From contig NXFV01001714.1 of NCBI GenBank assembly GCA_002803225.1, positions 1 to 64,000 of the forward strand: a stretch of 64,000 bases of DNA. Reading direction: 5' to 3'. The notes under the pieces were generated by a model. The model was not told the DNA's origin, did not search any database, and was given only the letters and a program-made list of their open reading frames with translations. The stretch is from Gamarada debralockiae. Taxonomy: Eukaryota > Ascomycota > Leotiomycetes > Helotiales > Hyphodiscaceae. Below, piece after piece: positions 22,759 to 33,647 of this stretch. The translations under genes were made by a program, and so were the position numbers. Within the stretch, counting starts at the first letter, position 1. Each line of letters begins with the position of its first letter.

Positions 22759-24070
22759 ATGGGATTCAAGCTCCCATCAATTCCCTATCCTCCGGCACGG
22801 CCAGAAGAGGGCTATTGGGCTCCGGTTACTTCTACGATCAATTGGTGTGAAGAGGTATGTGCTACAAATGCCGCACGATTTTCTACTTTGGGCCCCAATT
22901 ATATACGAGCTTTCAATTCTGATCCTAACTTTCTGCTCTGCCTTGAAGGATTACTACGCAACAATCTATTCCGCCGAAATCGTCAATACCCTTACGAACC
23001 TCCTCTTCATAGCTCTCGGAATCAAGGGCGTACGAAACTGCTTCAAATATAATCACGACAATGTCTTTAAGGTGGCATTTATTGGATATCTGCTCGTGGG
23101 ATCTGGATCTTTTCTATTCCATAGCACGTTGAAATGTTGGTCTTCTCACTCGCCCCAGGGTTCAACAAGGCTGACACGAAATTCTTAGACCCCATGCAGT
23201 TGGTAGATGAGCTTTCTATGATTTACACGGCCTGTCTGATGTGCTACGCAACATTTTCTTTCTCGCGATCTCGAGTATTTCGACAGGTGTTGGGAGTTGG
23301 GTTGGCGTCATTGGCTATATTTATTACAGTCAGTTGCTCCTTCCTTTCGGAGTCAATGGGATACTAATGGCAACAAAATAGCTCTACTATCATTATCTAC
23401 AAGGTGTGGCAGGCTCCCGCTTTGTTAAGGAAGTAAATGCTGACTTTCTCTTTTTAAACCAGACCCAGTCTTTCACCAAAATGCCTTTGCATTGATAACT
23501 GCTATCGTCCTTTTCCGAAGCATGTACATCATGGAGGTTAACATCCGACCATCCTTCCGAGCAAAATATGCCACAATTCCGCAAAAACAGGTTGCCCCCG
23601 GATCGATCTCAAAAATGCAGATCTTGGCGAACGAGAAAAGAGATAAGGAAATAATCAGGATTATGTGGATAATGGTGGCATGGGGTCTCTCGATCTTCCT
23701 AGGCGGTTTTGCCATCTGGGGTCTAGACCGTGTATTCTGTGGCACCATTAGGAGATGGAGACGCGAAGTTGGACTGCCTTGGGGAATCTTGCTTGAAGGT
23801 CATGGATGGTGGTCAGTGGAATTTCTCTCTCATTTCAAATTTGATATGCTAATGGCTTCTAGGCACGTAATGACCGGGATCGGGTCGTATTTCTACATTG
23901 TCTGGGCCATCTGGTTACGACTCTGTCTGAATGAGAAGCAGGATGAGTACATGCTAAACTGGCCATCTCTGTGGTTCTCTCTTCCTGAGGTTGTTCCAAT
24001 ATCCTCGGTTGAGATGACTAGGAAAACTGCTTCGAACCGACATTTGAATGGCCATGCTAAAGACCAGTGA
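22759..24070 (+). CDS. Alkaline (dihydro/phyto)ceramidase, YPC1/YDC1/ACER3 family
   Basis: These seven-helix ER/Golgi enzymes cleave ceramides to a sphingoid base and fatty acid. Six exons, 22759-22854, 22949-23135, 23189-23328, 23382-23403, 23463-23811 and 23863-24070, give 333 residues; exon 4 is 22 nt. Family signatures are present: NWCEEDYYATIYSAEIVNTLTN after the N-terminal motif, GSFLFHSTLKY with the first zinc-binding His, and HGWWH with the two other zinc-binding His, formed across the last splice junction. Membrane segments follow in the expected order. The ATG at 22759 gives MGFKLPSIPYPPARPEEGYW, the usual fungal start. Confidence 0.92.
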
Positions 24071-24658
24071 GAAGGATCTACTGAGATAAAAGTGCTGTCT
24101 TGTTCGTTTTCATAGATTAGACTGTCGTTACAAAGGACTTAGAAAGATCATGATACCCAGGGAAAATTTTAGGCAACGTTTGTTGCTGAAAAGGGTTCCA
24201 GGATAGACTTCTCTAGTTCTCGTTGATCAAGCACAACCTGTTTCTTATTGGACAATGAAAATACATGTGCTTGTGAATATCACATAGAAGCCAAGTACTG
24301 AACTCTTGTGTCAACTGGTTATGAATTCAACGTGAGTTAAGTAGTACAGCCTCGTCTCAGCCTTGTGAGAGGGATGATAGCGGACAGGGATTCTGAAGGA
24401 TCGCCAAGATTAGCGTGCATCTCGAAATGTGGTCTTTGCTTCCGCAGGTAGACACGCAATCACACTTCAATAATTTTACTGCGCCGCATCTTACACGAGA
24501 ACAGCATATGAATACGAGATAAAACAGGCTGGGGAAGCTGCAGAATTGTCCAACCTAGCTCAAGCTTCACCGTTCATTCCGCTATGCTGTGATGTATAAT
24601 CAGGCGCACCTTCGAACGACGCGACTCCCTTGAAAGGACTCGGATTGGAATTCCAAAG
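24071..24658. other. Intergenic region between ceramidase and golgin genes
   Basis: 588 bases, ceramidase 3' end plus golgin promoter. No gene, repeat or RNA was recognised. Confidence 0.45.
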
Positions 24659-27339
24659 ATGGCGGCTCCTACGAAGCAATCTTCAAGATGGGGATTTCTG
24701 CAGCAGGCTGTAGCTGGTGTTGAGTCTAGGCTTGATAGTATTCTTGCAGAAGGAGCTGAAGAACCTCCCAAGAAACCTGCGGGCTCACTTGCTGCTGCAA
24801 CGAAATCAGATACCAGTATGCACCCTGGCTATTGCTTGACAATCAATTACTTACATCAACACAGATGTCTCCCGCAGTTCGAGTACCAGTAGAACGAATG
24901 ATCGATTGCAAGAACGCTTGGCAAGGGCGGTAGCAACAAAGAATGCGGCGCAGAAGGCCGATTCCCTTTCTCTCTCGAATACCCCCTCGCGGACTGGTAG
25001 TCCTGCTACAGTCAATGAGAGTCCGAGGCGAAGCATAGATGTGGCCACTACGAGCAACGAGGAGAAGACAGGAGAGGAGGCAATACCGAAAGCTGAAATA
25101 ATAATCAATGAACCTTCGGAGAATGGAGAGAACCCCACTGTTGAGGTGCGGGCAGGTACCGCAATTGAGAAGTCCACAGAAGATCAACAGGGGTCCAATG
25201 GCCTTGTGGCTAAGGTTGAGGATGCGGCACCGCGCCTCTCTACGGATTCGGCCAGATCTAGCATACCCCGAGACTCAATAGATTCCGTCAGACAGCAATC
25301 AACTGGTGCTCGGCCCTCCGTCGAAGTATCTGCGGCAGAAATTGCAGACATTGGACTATCACTAAAAACTCCGGCAGAGTATGACGTGCTGCTGAAGCAA
25401 CTACAATCCGACTTCGAGACATCCGAATTACAACGACAGGAGGAGGTGCATGGCTATATCGAGCGTATCGATGCTTTACAGGCGAAGTTGCAGTATCTGG
25501 CGAGGGAGAGTGCCGAAGCTGCCAGGAAGGCCAGTAGCTCGGCGGCTGGAGGTAGTCTAGAGAAGAAGTTAGCAGACAAAGAGGAACAGGTGGCATTGTT
25601 GATGGAAGAAGGCCAGCAACTGTCTAAGAAGGAACTTACTCATCTTACCACAATCAAGAAGTTACGCGCCAAAATCCAGGAGGATAATAAGGAGATTGCA
25701 GAGGCCAAACGAAAGCAGGAGAAAGCCGAAAAGGATGCTGCTAATGCATTGGATCGATTACGGCGAGCTGAAGGCTCGGATAAACGACTCAACGAAAAGC
25801 AGAGACAGGTAAATCAGCTGCAAAAGGACATCGAATTGCTCAAATCTGAGCGAGACTCAAAAGAATCTACAATCGCCGATCTGAAAAAACAACTGGAGGA
25901 GGCTGCCGCTCAGGAAAAGGAAGCCGAAGCAAAGGCCGCTAGTGAGGCTTTGCAACAAGAAAAGAAACGCGTAGCAGATCTTGAAGATGATCTAGCAAAT
26001 CTTAAGATTGAGAAGAGTCTTGTTTCAGATCGTGCTCAAGCTCAAATCAAGGAACTGAGAGAGAAGATGGACAAAGACGCTGAACGTGCCCGAATCACGG
26101 AATTGGAGATGAAGACGGAACAGCAGATGCTTGAGAGCAAATTGGAGGTCATGAGAGCAAGAGCAGAGGAGGTCTCATCGGGAGCTACTGGAGATGCGCA
26201 GGCAAAGTTACTCCGGCAGATCGAGACTCTGCAGACACAGTATGCTGTTGCAAGTGAGAATTGGCAGGGTATCGAGGCATCATTGATTGCACGAGCTACA
26301 AATCTTGAGAAGGAACGAGATGAAGCTATTCGGAGAGAGGCAGACATCCGGCGGAAGGCTCGAGAAGTAGTAAGTTATCAATTGCGATTCGATCGATACT
26401 AATATACTAACAGTACATTATTAGACTCTGAAAGCCAAGCGCCATGAGGATGAGCTCGAAGAAACCAGATCAAAACTGCCCAGCTTCCAGCAAGAGCTTA
26501 TCGAGTATAAGACTCAGCTAGAGAATCTGCAAAAACGTGCCGAAGAGGCCGAGGCAGCTTTGACCGAAACACGAACTGCTTTTGACCAAGAGAAGCAGGC
26601 CTGGAATTCAGAAATGCAGCAACGCCTCGATGAAGAGAAGCAGAAGTGGCAAGAGGAAATAGGCCACGGCCGTGGGGAATCGCCCGTACCCTCGACACGA
26701 AGAGGATTGACGTCCGAGTTCTTGGGACTAGAAAACTTACAGATTCGGCGAACATCAGCTCGCTCCACCACTAGCGATGTGCCTACAGCAGATCGATTCC
26801 TTGCGCGTCGACATTCTACTCAACCTCTTGCTCGATCTTCTGGAAATGGCACACCGACAAGACAAGACTCCATGCAATCGCTTGGTGACGGGCCTGATGC
26901 GCCCTCAATACACACTGATCATGATGATTTCTTCGAGAATATGGCATCACCATCCTCGCCTCAGCGGACGCTGAATGACATGGTATCTGTTTCCACAGTT
27001 GGCGCTGGACCATCTGTTCAGCTTGTTGAGAGAATGAGCTCAGCCGTGAGGAGGTTGGAGAGCGAGAAAGTAGCTACCAAGGAAGACCTAGCAAGACTGT
27101 CTGCTCAGCGTGATGAAGCAAGAGCTGAGATTGTTTCACTCATGAAGGAGGTTGGGGCGAAGAGAGCAGCTGATATGAAGGTTGCGGAGCTGGAGGCTGA
27201 AGTTGCGGATATTAAGTCTAGGTATGAAACAACGCTGGAGATGTTGGGTGAGAAGAGCGAGTTGGTGGAAGAGCTAAGGAGCGATATTGATGATATCAAG
27301 GCGATGTATAGGGAGCTGGTTGAAAGGACCGTCAAATGA
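24659..27339 (+). CDS. Golgin, TMF1 / Sgm1-like coiled-coil protein
   Basis: Three exons, 24659-24815, 24865-26369 and 26425-27339, give 858 residues. The N-terminus MAAPTKQSSRWGFLQQAVAGVESRLDSIL is the typical short amphipathic start of TMF-type golgins, followed by a Ser/Thr-rich low-complexity stretch. From about residue 155 to 620 it is almost continuous coiled coil rich in Lys, Glu and Gln. The last ~110 residues (from VQLVERMSSAVRRLESEK to AMYRELVERTVK) match the TATA-element-modulatory-factor C-terminal domain that binds Rab6/Ypt6 GTPases in known members. A role as a Golgi vesicle tether is therefore expected by family, not shown here. Confidence 0.85.
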
Positions 27340-27607
27340 GCTCAGGAAGGAAAAGTTTGGAGGTCTTCTGGGCATGGTGTTATACATCGGGAACAGGAAA
27401 TGGAAACAGGTGTTGCTGTTTGCGTCAGCGGCAAGAATTAGACATGGCTCTAGCCATATGAGAGGTATTCTAGAGTGGACATTTCGGGATGGCGTATCAC
27501 TTTGAAGAGACTTGTAAGACTAGGGTCATATCATAAATATCTGTTCCTAGAATCAATCAAAACGATTGAGATCTAGACAATATCCTTCTATAATATTATT
27601 TGCGTGA
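27340..27607. other. Convergent intergenic region, golgin / SKL hydrolase
   Basis: 268 bases between two converging stops. No gene or repeat was recognised. Confidence 0.4.
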
Positions 27608-28975
27608 TCATAATTTGCTGCCCTTATCAAGTGCCGTCAAAGATTTAATCCTCCTCTTCCACTCCTCGCTTAACGTTGTTTTCTCCACCGCACTCCTCTT
27701 CGTCCACTCCAAATACTTCTTCCTCTCCACCTCGACCCTCTCCATCTCTACCCCCAACCACCCAGCCGCAGCATCAGCACAAAGCTCACTAGCCTCCATA
27801 GCAACCAAATGTCCCACTCCCTGCAAAACAACCTCCTTAACCCTCCCCTCGTTCACCCCACCACTACCACCAACCCCCACCCCAGTAGTATTCATCTTCC
27901 TCTTCCGCGCCTCTGCAAAACTCATCGGACTCGTCTCCCCAAACACATACAACACACTCGGTCTCACCTCCGGCAATCTATCAAGTGTATTCGGTGGCTC
28001 GGGACGATAGAATGGATATTTGACTAGCATATCCATTCTCATATCCGGTAACAAGTCTCGATGTAGAATTGAGGAGCCGTCTTCACTCATGCCCTCCCAG
28101 CTAGGCCGCAGGAAGGTTAGGCATTCCTGATGTTTCGTCGTCGTCAACGTAACTTTCCCTTTCTCCTTCTCCCCATCATACAACAGCGTAGGCGTCTCCC
28201 GAATTCCAAACTCACACCAGCGATCTAAAACCCTTGGATCCCAAGACTGATAGAACTTCGACTTTCGGAAAGACTTTTCGGCTTCCTCTCTACTCGGCCA
28301 CAAGTCTCGTCGAAAAGTCGATGCTTGAGCGGGATTCGGACCGCTTGGCGCGGAAGCATGTTGCTGGATTACGGGGTCCAAGAGGACGAGGGTGGAGAGG
28401 AGACGGGGGTGCATGAGGGAAAGATTTACGAGCATGTTTCCACCTAGGGAGTGCCCGATTCCGACGATAGGGAGGGGCATTAGGGTACGGAAGGTGTTGA
28501 TCATGTGGAGAAGGTCGCGGGGGTGATCCATCCACGAGGCTTGAAGTGTGTTAGATCGGGATTTTGAGGGAAGATTCCAGGGAAAGGGGCTTACGGTCAT
28601 CGCCTAGGTGGGATTCGTTGAGAACTCCGCTTTGGCCTTGGTTCGATATGTCTGCTATCCAGATACTGCGGATTCTGAAGCCGGAGGTTTTGGAGCGGGA
28701 ATGGAGGTCTTCCCAGAAGGGTTCGTATAATTCCTGGACTGATTAGTTTTGGTCATCGGATAGGGCTTTTGGGGTGAACGTACTTTGGGGAACCCATTGG
28801 CGTGGGCTCCGATGACAGTGATATCGCCCTCTTTCGGATATGGGTTATCCAATGGAATGTATTGCTTTATTGCAAGACGAAGAACTTCTTCTTGTGAATT
28901 TGCTGTAGCTCTAGCATATTCTCTAATATGTTGGCATTCTAATGTATGCTCTTTTATCTCAAAAACTGAAGACAT
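27608..28975 (-). CDS. Alpha/beta hydrolase with peroxisomal SKL tail (Lpx1-like)
   Basis: Three minus-strand exons, 28784-28975, 28595-28733 and 27608-28539, give 420 residues. The alpha/beta-hydrolase fold is shown by the oxyanion-side motif VIGAHANGFPK near residue 58 and the nucleophile elbow GHSLGG with Ser141. The protein ends GSKL, so the last three residues SKL are the classic type-1 peroxisomal targeting signal. The closest idea by family is yeast Lpx1, a peroxisomal lipase; the substrate here is unknown. PEX14, needed for import of SKL proteins, lies about 29 kb away in the same window. The start is the ATG at 28975 (MSSVFEIKEHTLEC); the frame is open further upstream but without ATG. 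Confidence 0.85.
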
Positions 28976-29492
28976 CCTAGGATCTGGGATGAAAGGAGGA
29001 GTGCTGTTTGAATTGACGAAGTCGGAAGAGTTTTGAGAGAAACGGGCTCTAACAGATAAAACGTAGATGGCCAAAACTGTGGCTTTATCTCTAGAGAATT
29101 TCTAAACGGATTGTGTCTCTTGCTGAATACTTATGTCAACGCCAAAGTGAGTTTAAAGTTCAAAGTTCTCTTTCGGGCCGAGGTAGGCAAGTGATGGAGC
29201 TGTTCCCATGCCTTTTAGCAACGAATCAGATATCTGAGAAAAAGTTATATTTTATTGAGCTAAGTATAGATTGAGAAATCAGAAGGAACTGTCGTTTTCA
29301 AAATGCTGATTATTGCAGGATTAGAGGCCATGGGCGAAAAGTTAGATGTCACGTGAGTTGGCACTTTGCAGAAACACGCTAACGACGCGGCGACAAGAAC
29401 GCGGCCTCTCGAGGCAACAAACGAGGCACGACTTCAACTTGCCAATCACCCACCACTTGCTTGCTTCCAGTATCCGCATAACCGCAATCAAA
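28976..29492. promoter_or_regulatory. Divergent intergenic region, SKL hydrolase / BRCT protein
   Basis: 517 bases between two outward-facing start codons. Both promoters are expected here; nothing else was recognised. Confidence 0.5.
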
Positions 29493-32185
29493 ATGGCTGC
29501 AGGCAAAGACACTCCGGTTTTCCAGGACTGCGTGTTCTGCATTGTGCAAAGCAAAGACCTTGACGCGAGCTACGCTGCCCAGGTATGCCACTCTCCGCTC
29601 TGATCGTTCACGGGCATGCTAACAGCGCCGTACAGATCGCAGAGTCCATTTCGACCGGCGAAGGAGAGGTTAGGGATATCGGGCCAGACGGAATTATCGA
29701 CTTTAATGACCTCACACACATTATATCAGAGTCTAGCGACTTCCCCCAATATATGCCAGCGCGAGCGCGGATGATATCAGTTGTAACGCCTGGCTGGGTC
29801 ACACACTCACTCCTCAAGGGCAAACAAGGCCAGATACGGCAGTTTACTCCAGATCCAAACCTCTTCTTTTCGAATATCAACGTCTCCTGCGCCGATATCC
29901 CAACAGGCGACAAAGATGCCATTATTGGCGCCGTTCTGGCGTTGGGTGGAATGGAGTCGAGCAATCTGACGAAGATGGTTACTCATATATGCGCACTGAC
30001 TATGGACCACAAATTGTGCCAATCGGCTCTAGAGAAGAATCTGAAAGTCAAGATAGTGCTACCTCACTGGTATGTTGACAGCCTGTATGCAACGGGCCTA
30101 GCTAACGATGAACAGGTTTGATGATTGTTTGAAGCTGGGCAAACGCATAGACGAGAAGCCATATTTACTCCCAAATCCAGAGATCCTTCGAATGAACCCC
30201 GAGGACAGCGTAACGATACCCCCTGCCGCCCAACTCCAAGGAGCAACGTCCTCACGCCCAGAAAACTTCCCAATCCCAACAGACTCACCCAGACGAAGCC
30301 CTTTGTATGTCTTCGATAAGAAACGAGTCATGTTATCTGAAGACCTGGAAATCAGCAGTCGTTTGCGGCAAATAATTGAGGACCTCATTGAAGATGGTGG
30401 AGGTTCAATCACAAATTCGGTACATAAAGCAGATATCTTCGTTTGCCACTGGCGTGACGGTAGAGACTATATCCTTGCTTCTCGAGCTGGTATAGATGTC
30501 GGCAATCTCTCCTGGCTTTACTATTTAATCACACACAACGAATGGACTTCGCCCATGCGACGACTCCTGCATTACCCTCTTCCTCGCAACGGCATACCTG
30601 GGTTCAAAAATTTCCGAATCACTCTATCGAATTACGGCGGGGAAGCACGCATCTATCTTGAGAATCTCGTAACGGCCGCTGGTGGGGAATTCACAAAGAG
30701 CATGAAGCAGGACAATACTCATCTCATTACGGCCCGAAAGAACAGTGAAAAATGCACGGCGGCCGAGGAGTGGAATATCGAAATGATCAACCATCTCTGG
30801 ATCGAAGAAAGCTATGCCAGGTGCCAGGTCCAAAAGCTGACCGATCCACGTTATACACACTTTCCTCCTCGAACAAACCTCGGTGAAGTAATTGGCATGA
30901 CACAGTTTGATCCAGAAATCCTCGAAAAGCTATACTTCCCGAGGGATCCAACGCCTAGTCCAGAAGACCCAAAACCAATCAGAAGACCAGCGATGCGCGA
31001 GAAAGATCGAAATTCAGCGAGTTCAGGGAAGTCTGGCGAAGGTCTCGCGATGGGTGGCCTGGACAACGAAGACACGGAAGAGGACGCACCGAAGCCCAAG
31101 AAAGCTGCTGCTCGGCGATCGAGAACTTCTGCTGTTTCAGACGCTTCCACTCCAGCTGGAGACCGCCGGATCAGTGCAGGCAAGGAGAACGACACACCTT
31201 CCTCAACAAACAGCCGCAGTGCAAAGGACAAAGCTCTCAACAAACTTCATGGTATGGCACCCGACATTGCACTGTACGAAAAAGAGAAGAAGCGAAAGGG
31301 TATTGTATGGGGAGGTGAGCGAGCAGCGAATAAGATCGAGAAAGAGAAATCAGCGGAACGTAGCTCAAGTCCTGCCGTTAATATCGAGGAAAATGATCAT
31401 TCAGAGAGTGAGAGAGCGAAGAAGAGGGTGAAGACGAAATCTGGTCTGCCACCTGCTGAGATCCGCCTGATGATAACTGGCTACAAGGGTTGGATTGGCA
31501 ATATCAACAAGGAAGATGTTGAGAAGGTATGTTCAAAGTGCATTGTGATGAGGCAGTCACTAATTCAGTGCAGAAAAAATTGAGAGACCTTGGCATATTG
31601 GTAGTGCAAGATGCTGCCACCTGCACACATCTCGCTGCTCCAGCTATGGTCAGAACACAAAAGTTCCTCTGCGCACTCGCCAGTGGTCCTGTTATCGTAT
31701 CGACAGATTTCATCGATACATGTCTCCAGAAAGGCGAGGTCCCTAACGTTAACGACTTCCTGCTTAAAGACGTAGCCAACGAGAAGAAGTTTAGTCTAAA
31801 GTTGAAGGACGTCGTGGCCCGAGCAAAGGCCAATAAGCGTAGCCTTCTGCGCCGAATCCCAATTTACTGCACAGCGGAAATCGCGAATGGCCCAGACACG
31901 TACAAGGCTATCGTGAAAGCCAATGGAGGCGAGTTCTTCCTGTACCGTGGAAAAGGCGGTGCGATGATTAAGCCAACAAAGCCGGAGGAAGATGTTTTCG
32001 GGGCAGAACCTGTTTATTTGATTACTGGACCAAGACCGGAGGAGAGGAAACTCTGGCCTAAGTTCACTGAGATGGCAGAGAAGGGGAATATGATTCCGAG
32101 AATTGTGCATGCGGAGTGGCTTTTGGACGTTGCGATGTCTCAACAGCTAAAGTGGGATGAGGATTATTTGGCGATTAATGACTGA
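29493..32185 (+). CDS. Multi-BRCT DNA-repair scaffold, Brc1 / Rtt107 type
   Basis: Brc1/Rtt107 proteins are BRCT scaffolds that bind phosphorylated H2A and Smc5/6 partners at stalled replication forks. Four exons, 29493-29582, 29636-30069, 30116-31526 and 31574-32185, give 848 residues. BRCT-like units can be recognised at about residues 12-95, 100-195, 225-300, 310-410 and, after a lysine/serine-rich linker, a C-terminal tandem pair from about 605 to 845. Typical BRCT tryptophans occur in VTPGWVTHSLL, LPHWFDDCLKLGK, INHLWIEES and VHAEWLLDVAM. The linker (about 480-600) holds basic KKRVK-like stretches that may act as nuclear signals. Six BRCT units fit the family; which of them binds the phosphopeptide is not decided here. 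Confidence 0.86.
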
Positions 32186-32414
32186 TGGAGAGTTTCATGG
32201 CTGCCTTTGTTTTAGGGGGATGGTTTTGGTGTGGAGATGGGAGTTAGGCAATACCCTGCATTGAGAAGGAAGAGGTGGTACTGCATCACTGCGCAGTGTA
32301 ATCTATAAGAAATGAGATATGTCTACTCACGAACTCCATCCCAATGCTTAATCGTCTTAAACCATGATCGTCACATATTGTAGCAACCTTCACTCCTCAC
32401 AATCATAAAACCCC

Positions 32415-33107
32415 CTAGAAGAACTTAACACCCTGCTGATCCTCCTGCCCAAAAACCTGTGCCTTCCCACGCTTCACCAAAATACTCAGCGCCTTCTGCA
32501 ATAACTCCGGATCCATACCATGGAACTCTATCACATAAACGTCAGCCATCTCCCTCTCCCCCCTAACAACAAAACAAAAAAACATACCTTGAGACAACGT
32601 AGCCTCACTCTCCGTCAATTCATACAACGTCAACACCGTGTTCTTCTGGCCCGTCTCATCAACCCACTCCGCTATAGCACCCGCCCATTCCTCAGGATTG
32701 CGCCACCATATCCACGCCACATCCTTACTCTCCTTTCCGATCCATTCAGCACGCCCTTCTTTGCGCATAAATTCCAGCATCTCCCTCGCATCCCCAATCT
32801 CCAATCGTTTATTTATCCGTGCGTTGTAGAAGAGATCGGTGGAGATGGCGTCTATGAGGGAGAGTTTGTATATTCGGTGGTAACGGCAGTAGGATTGGAT
32901 TAGAGACGACCATTTTTGACACTGGGCATGTGAGGTTGAGGAGATTCGTTGGAGGGTGAAGAAGGGTGGAAAATTGTATTCGCGGGGGAAATGGAAGGTG
33001 GAGGTGGGGTCGTGTTTGGAGGGTTGGGCGCTGGTTGTTGAAGGTGCAAAAGAGGGTGCGAGGGTTGTTGAGGAAGGAGTTATGGATGGTGGGTATGTAG
33101 TTGACAT
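32415..33107 (-). CDS. VPS25: ESCRT-II subunit Vps25
   Basis: Vps25 is the winged-helix ESCRT-II subunit that binds Vps20 during sorting of ubiquitinated cargo into multivesicular endosomes. Exons 32588-33107 and 32415-32527 give 210 residues. The PPXY-like N-terminal part FHFPREYNFPPFFTLQ, then QCQKWSSLIQSYCRYH, and the C-terminal winged helix with EFHGMDPELLQKALSILVKRGKAQVF and the end GVKFF are diagnostic. The 60-bp intron (32528-32587) is a multiple of three and contains no in-frame stop, so an unspliced message would encode a 20-residue insertion instead of terminating. The first ~45 residues are a low-complexity Ser/Thr/Pro extension. Confidence 0.92.
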   Translation of the reverse strand: MSTTYPPSITPSSTTLAPSFAPSTTSAQPSKHDPTSTFHFPREYNFPPFFTLQRISSTSHAQCQKWSSLIQSYCRYHRIYKLSLIDAISTDLFYNARINKRLEIGDAREMLEFMRKEGRAEWIGKESKDVAWIWWRNPEEWAGAIAEWVDETGQKNTVLTLYELTESEATLSQGMFFCFVVRGEREMADVYVIEFHGMDPELLQKALSILVKRGKAQVFGQEDQQGVKFF

Positions 33108-33647
33108 TTTGTAGTTTGTTGACCTGAAGAGGATGAATGGTGGTTGTGTGTTCGAGGTAGATCGAGGTGGGGTTGTTGTTCGCTACCGTGTTCATCAGCC
33201 TTGCGTGGCCAGTGCGTCAAGGCTACCTTCTTTCTGGTGATTAGTGATTGTATCTCTTTCGGTCAATTGTCTTTTCATCTCATGTCTTCACAGATGATTT
33301 ATCACAAGTCATCAATCGTCTGAACTCCAGTCAAAACCACGTGTAAGTCTTGAGTCAATATCTGCAGTAATTACAATGCCTCAAATTCAGCCCTTGATAT
33401 CTACATCCATATCCTCTGCTATTAATCTTAACTGCCGCTTGGAATACTATCGCAGCCACCAACATGAACCTCGCAACGCCAGAAAATGCCCCTCTGGCAT
33501 TAAAGCCTGTCCCAAACGCCCATGCTAATCCCAAATGCTATGTACGGGCATCAGAAAATAGTACATCAACAATCTCATCTAGAAGTGTGAATGCAAGATG
33601 TGCACTATTCATAATCAGCAATCATTCTCCATCCAATGTGAATCAAC
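33108..33647. other. Intergenic region between VPS25 and MDM1
   Basis: 540 bases between VPS25 (start at 33107) and the stop of MDM1 (33648), both minus strand. VPS25 promoter plus MDM1 3' end are expected. A plus-strand open frame near 33464 has no domain and is not called. Confidence 0.4.
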
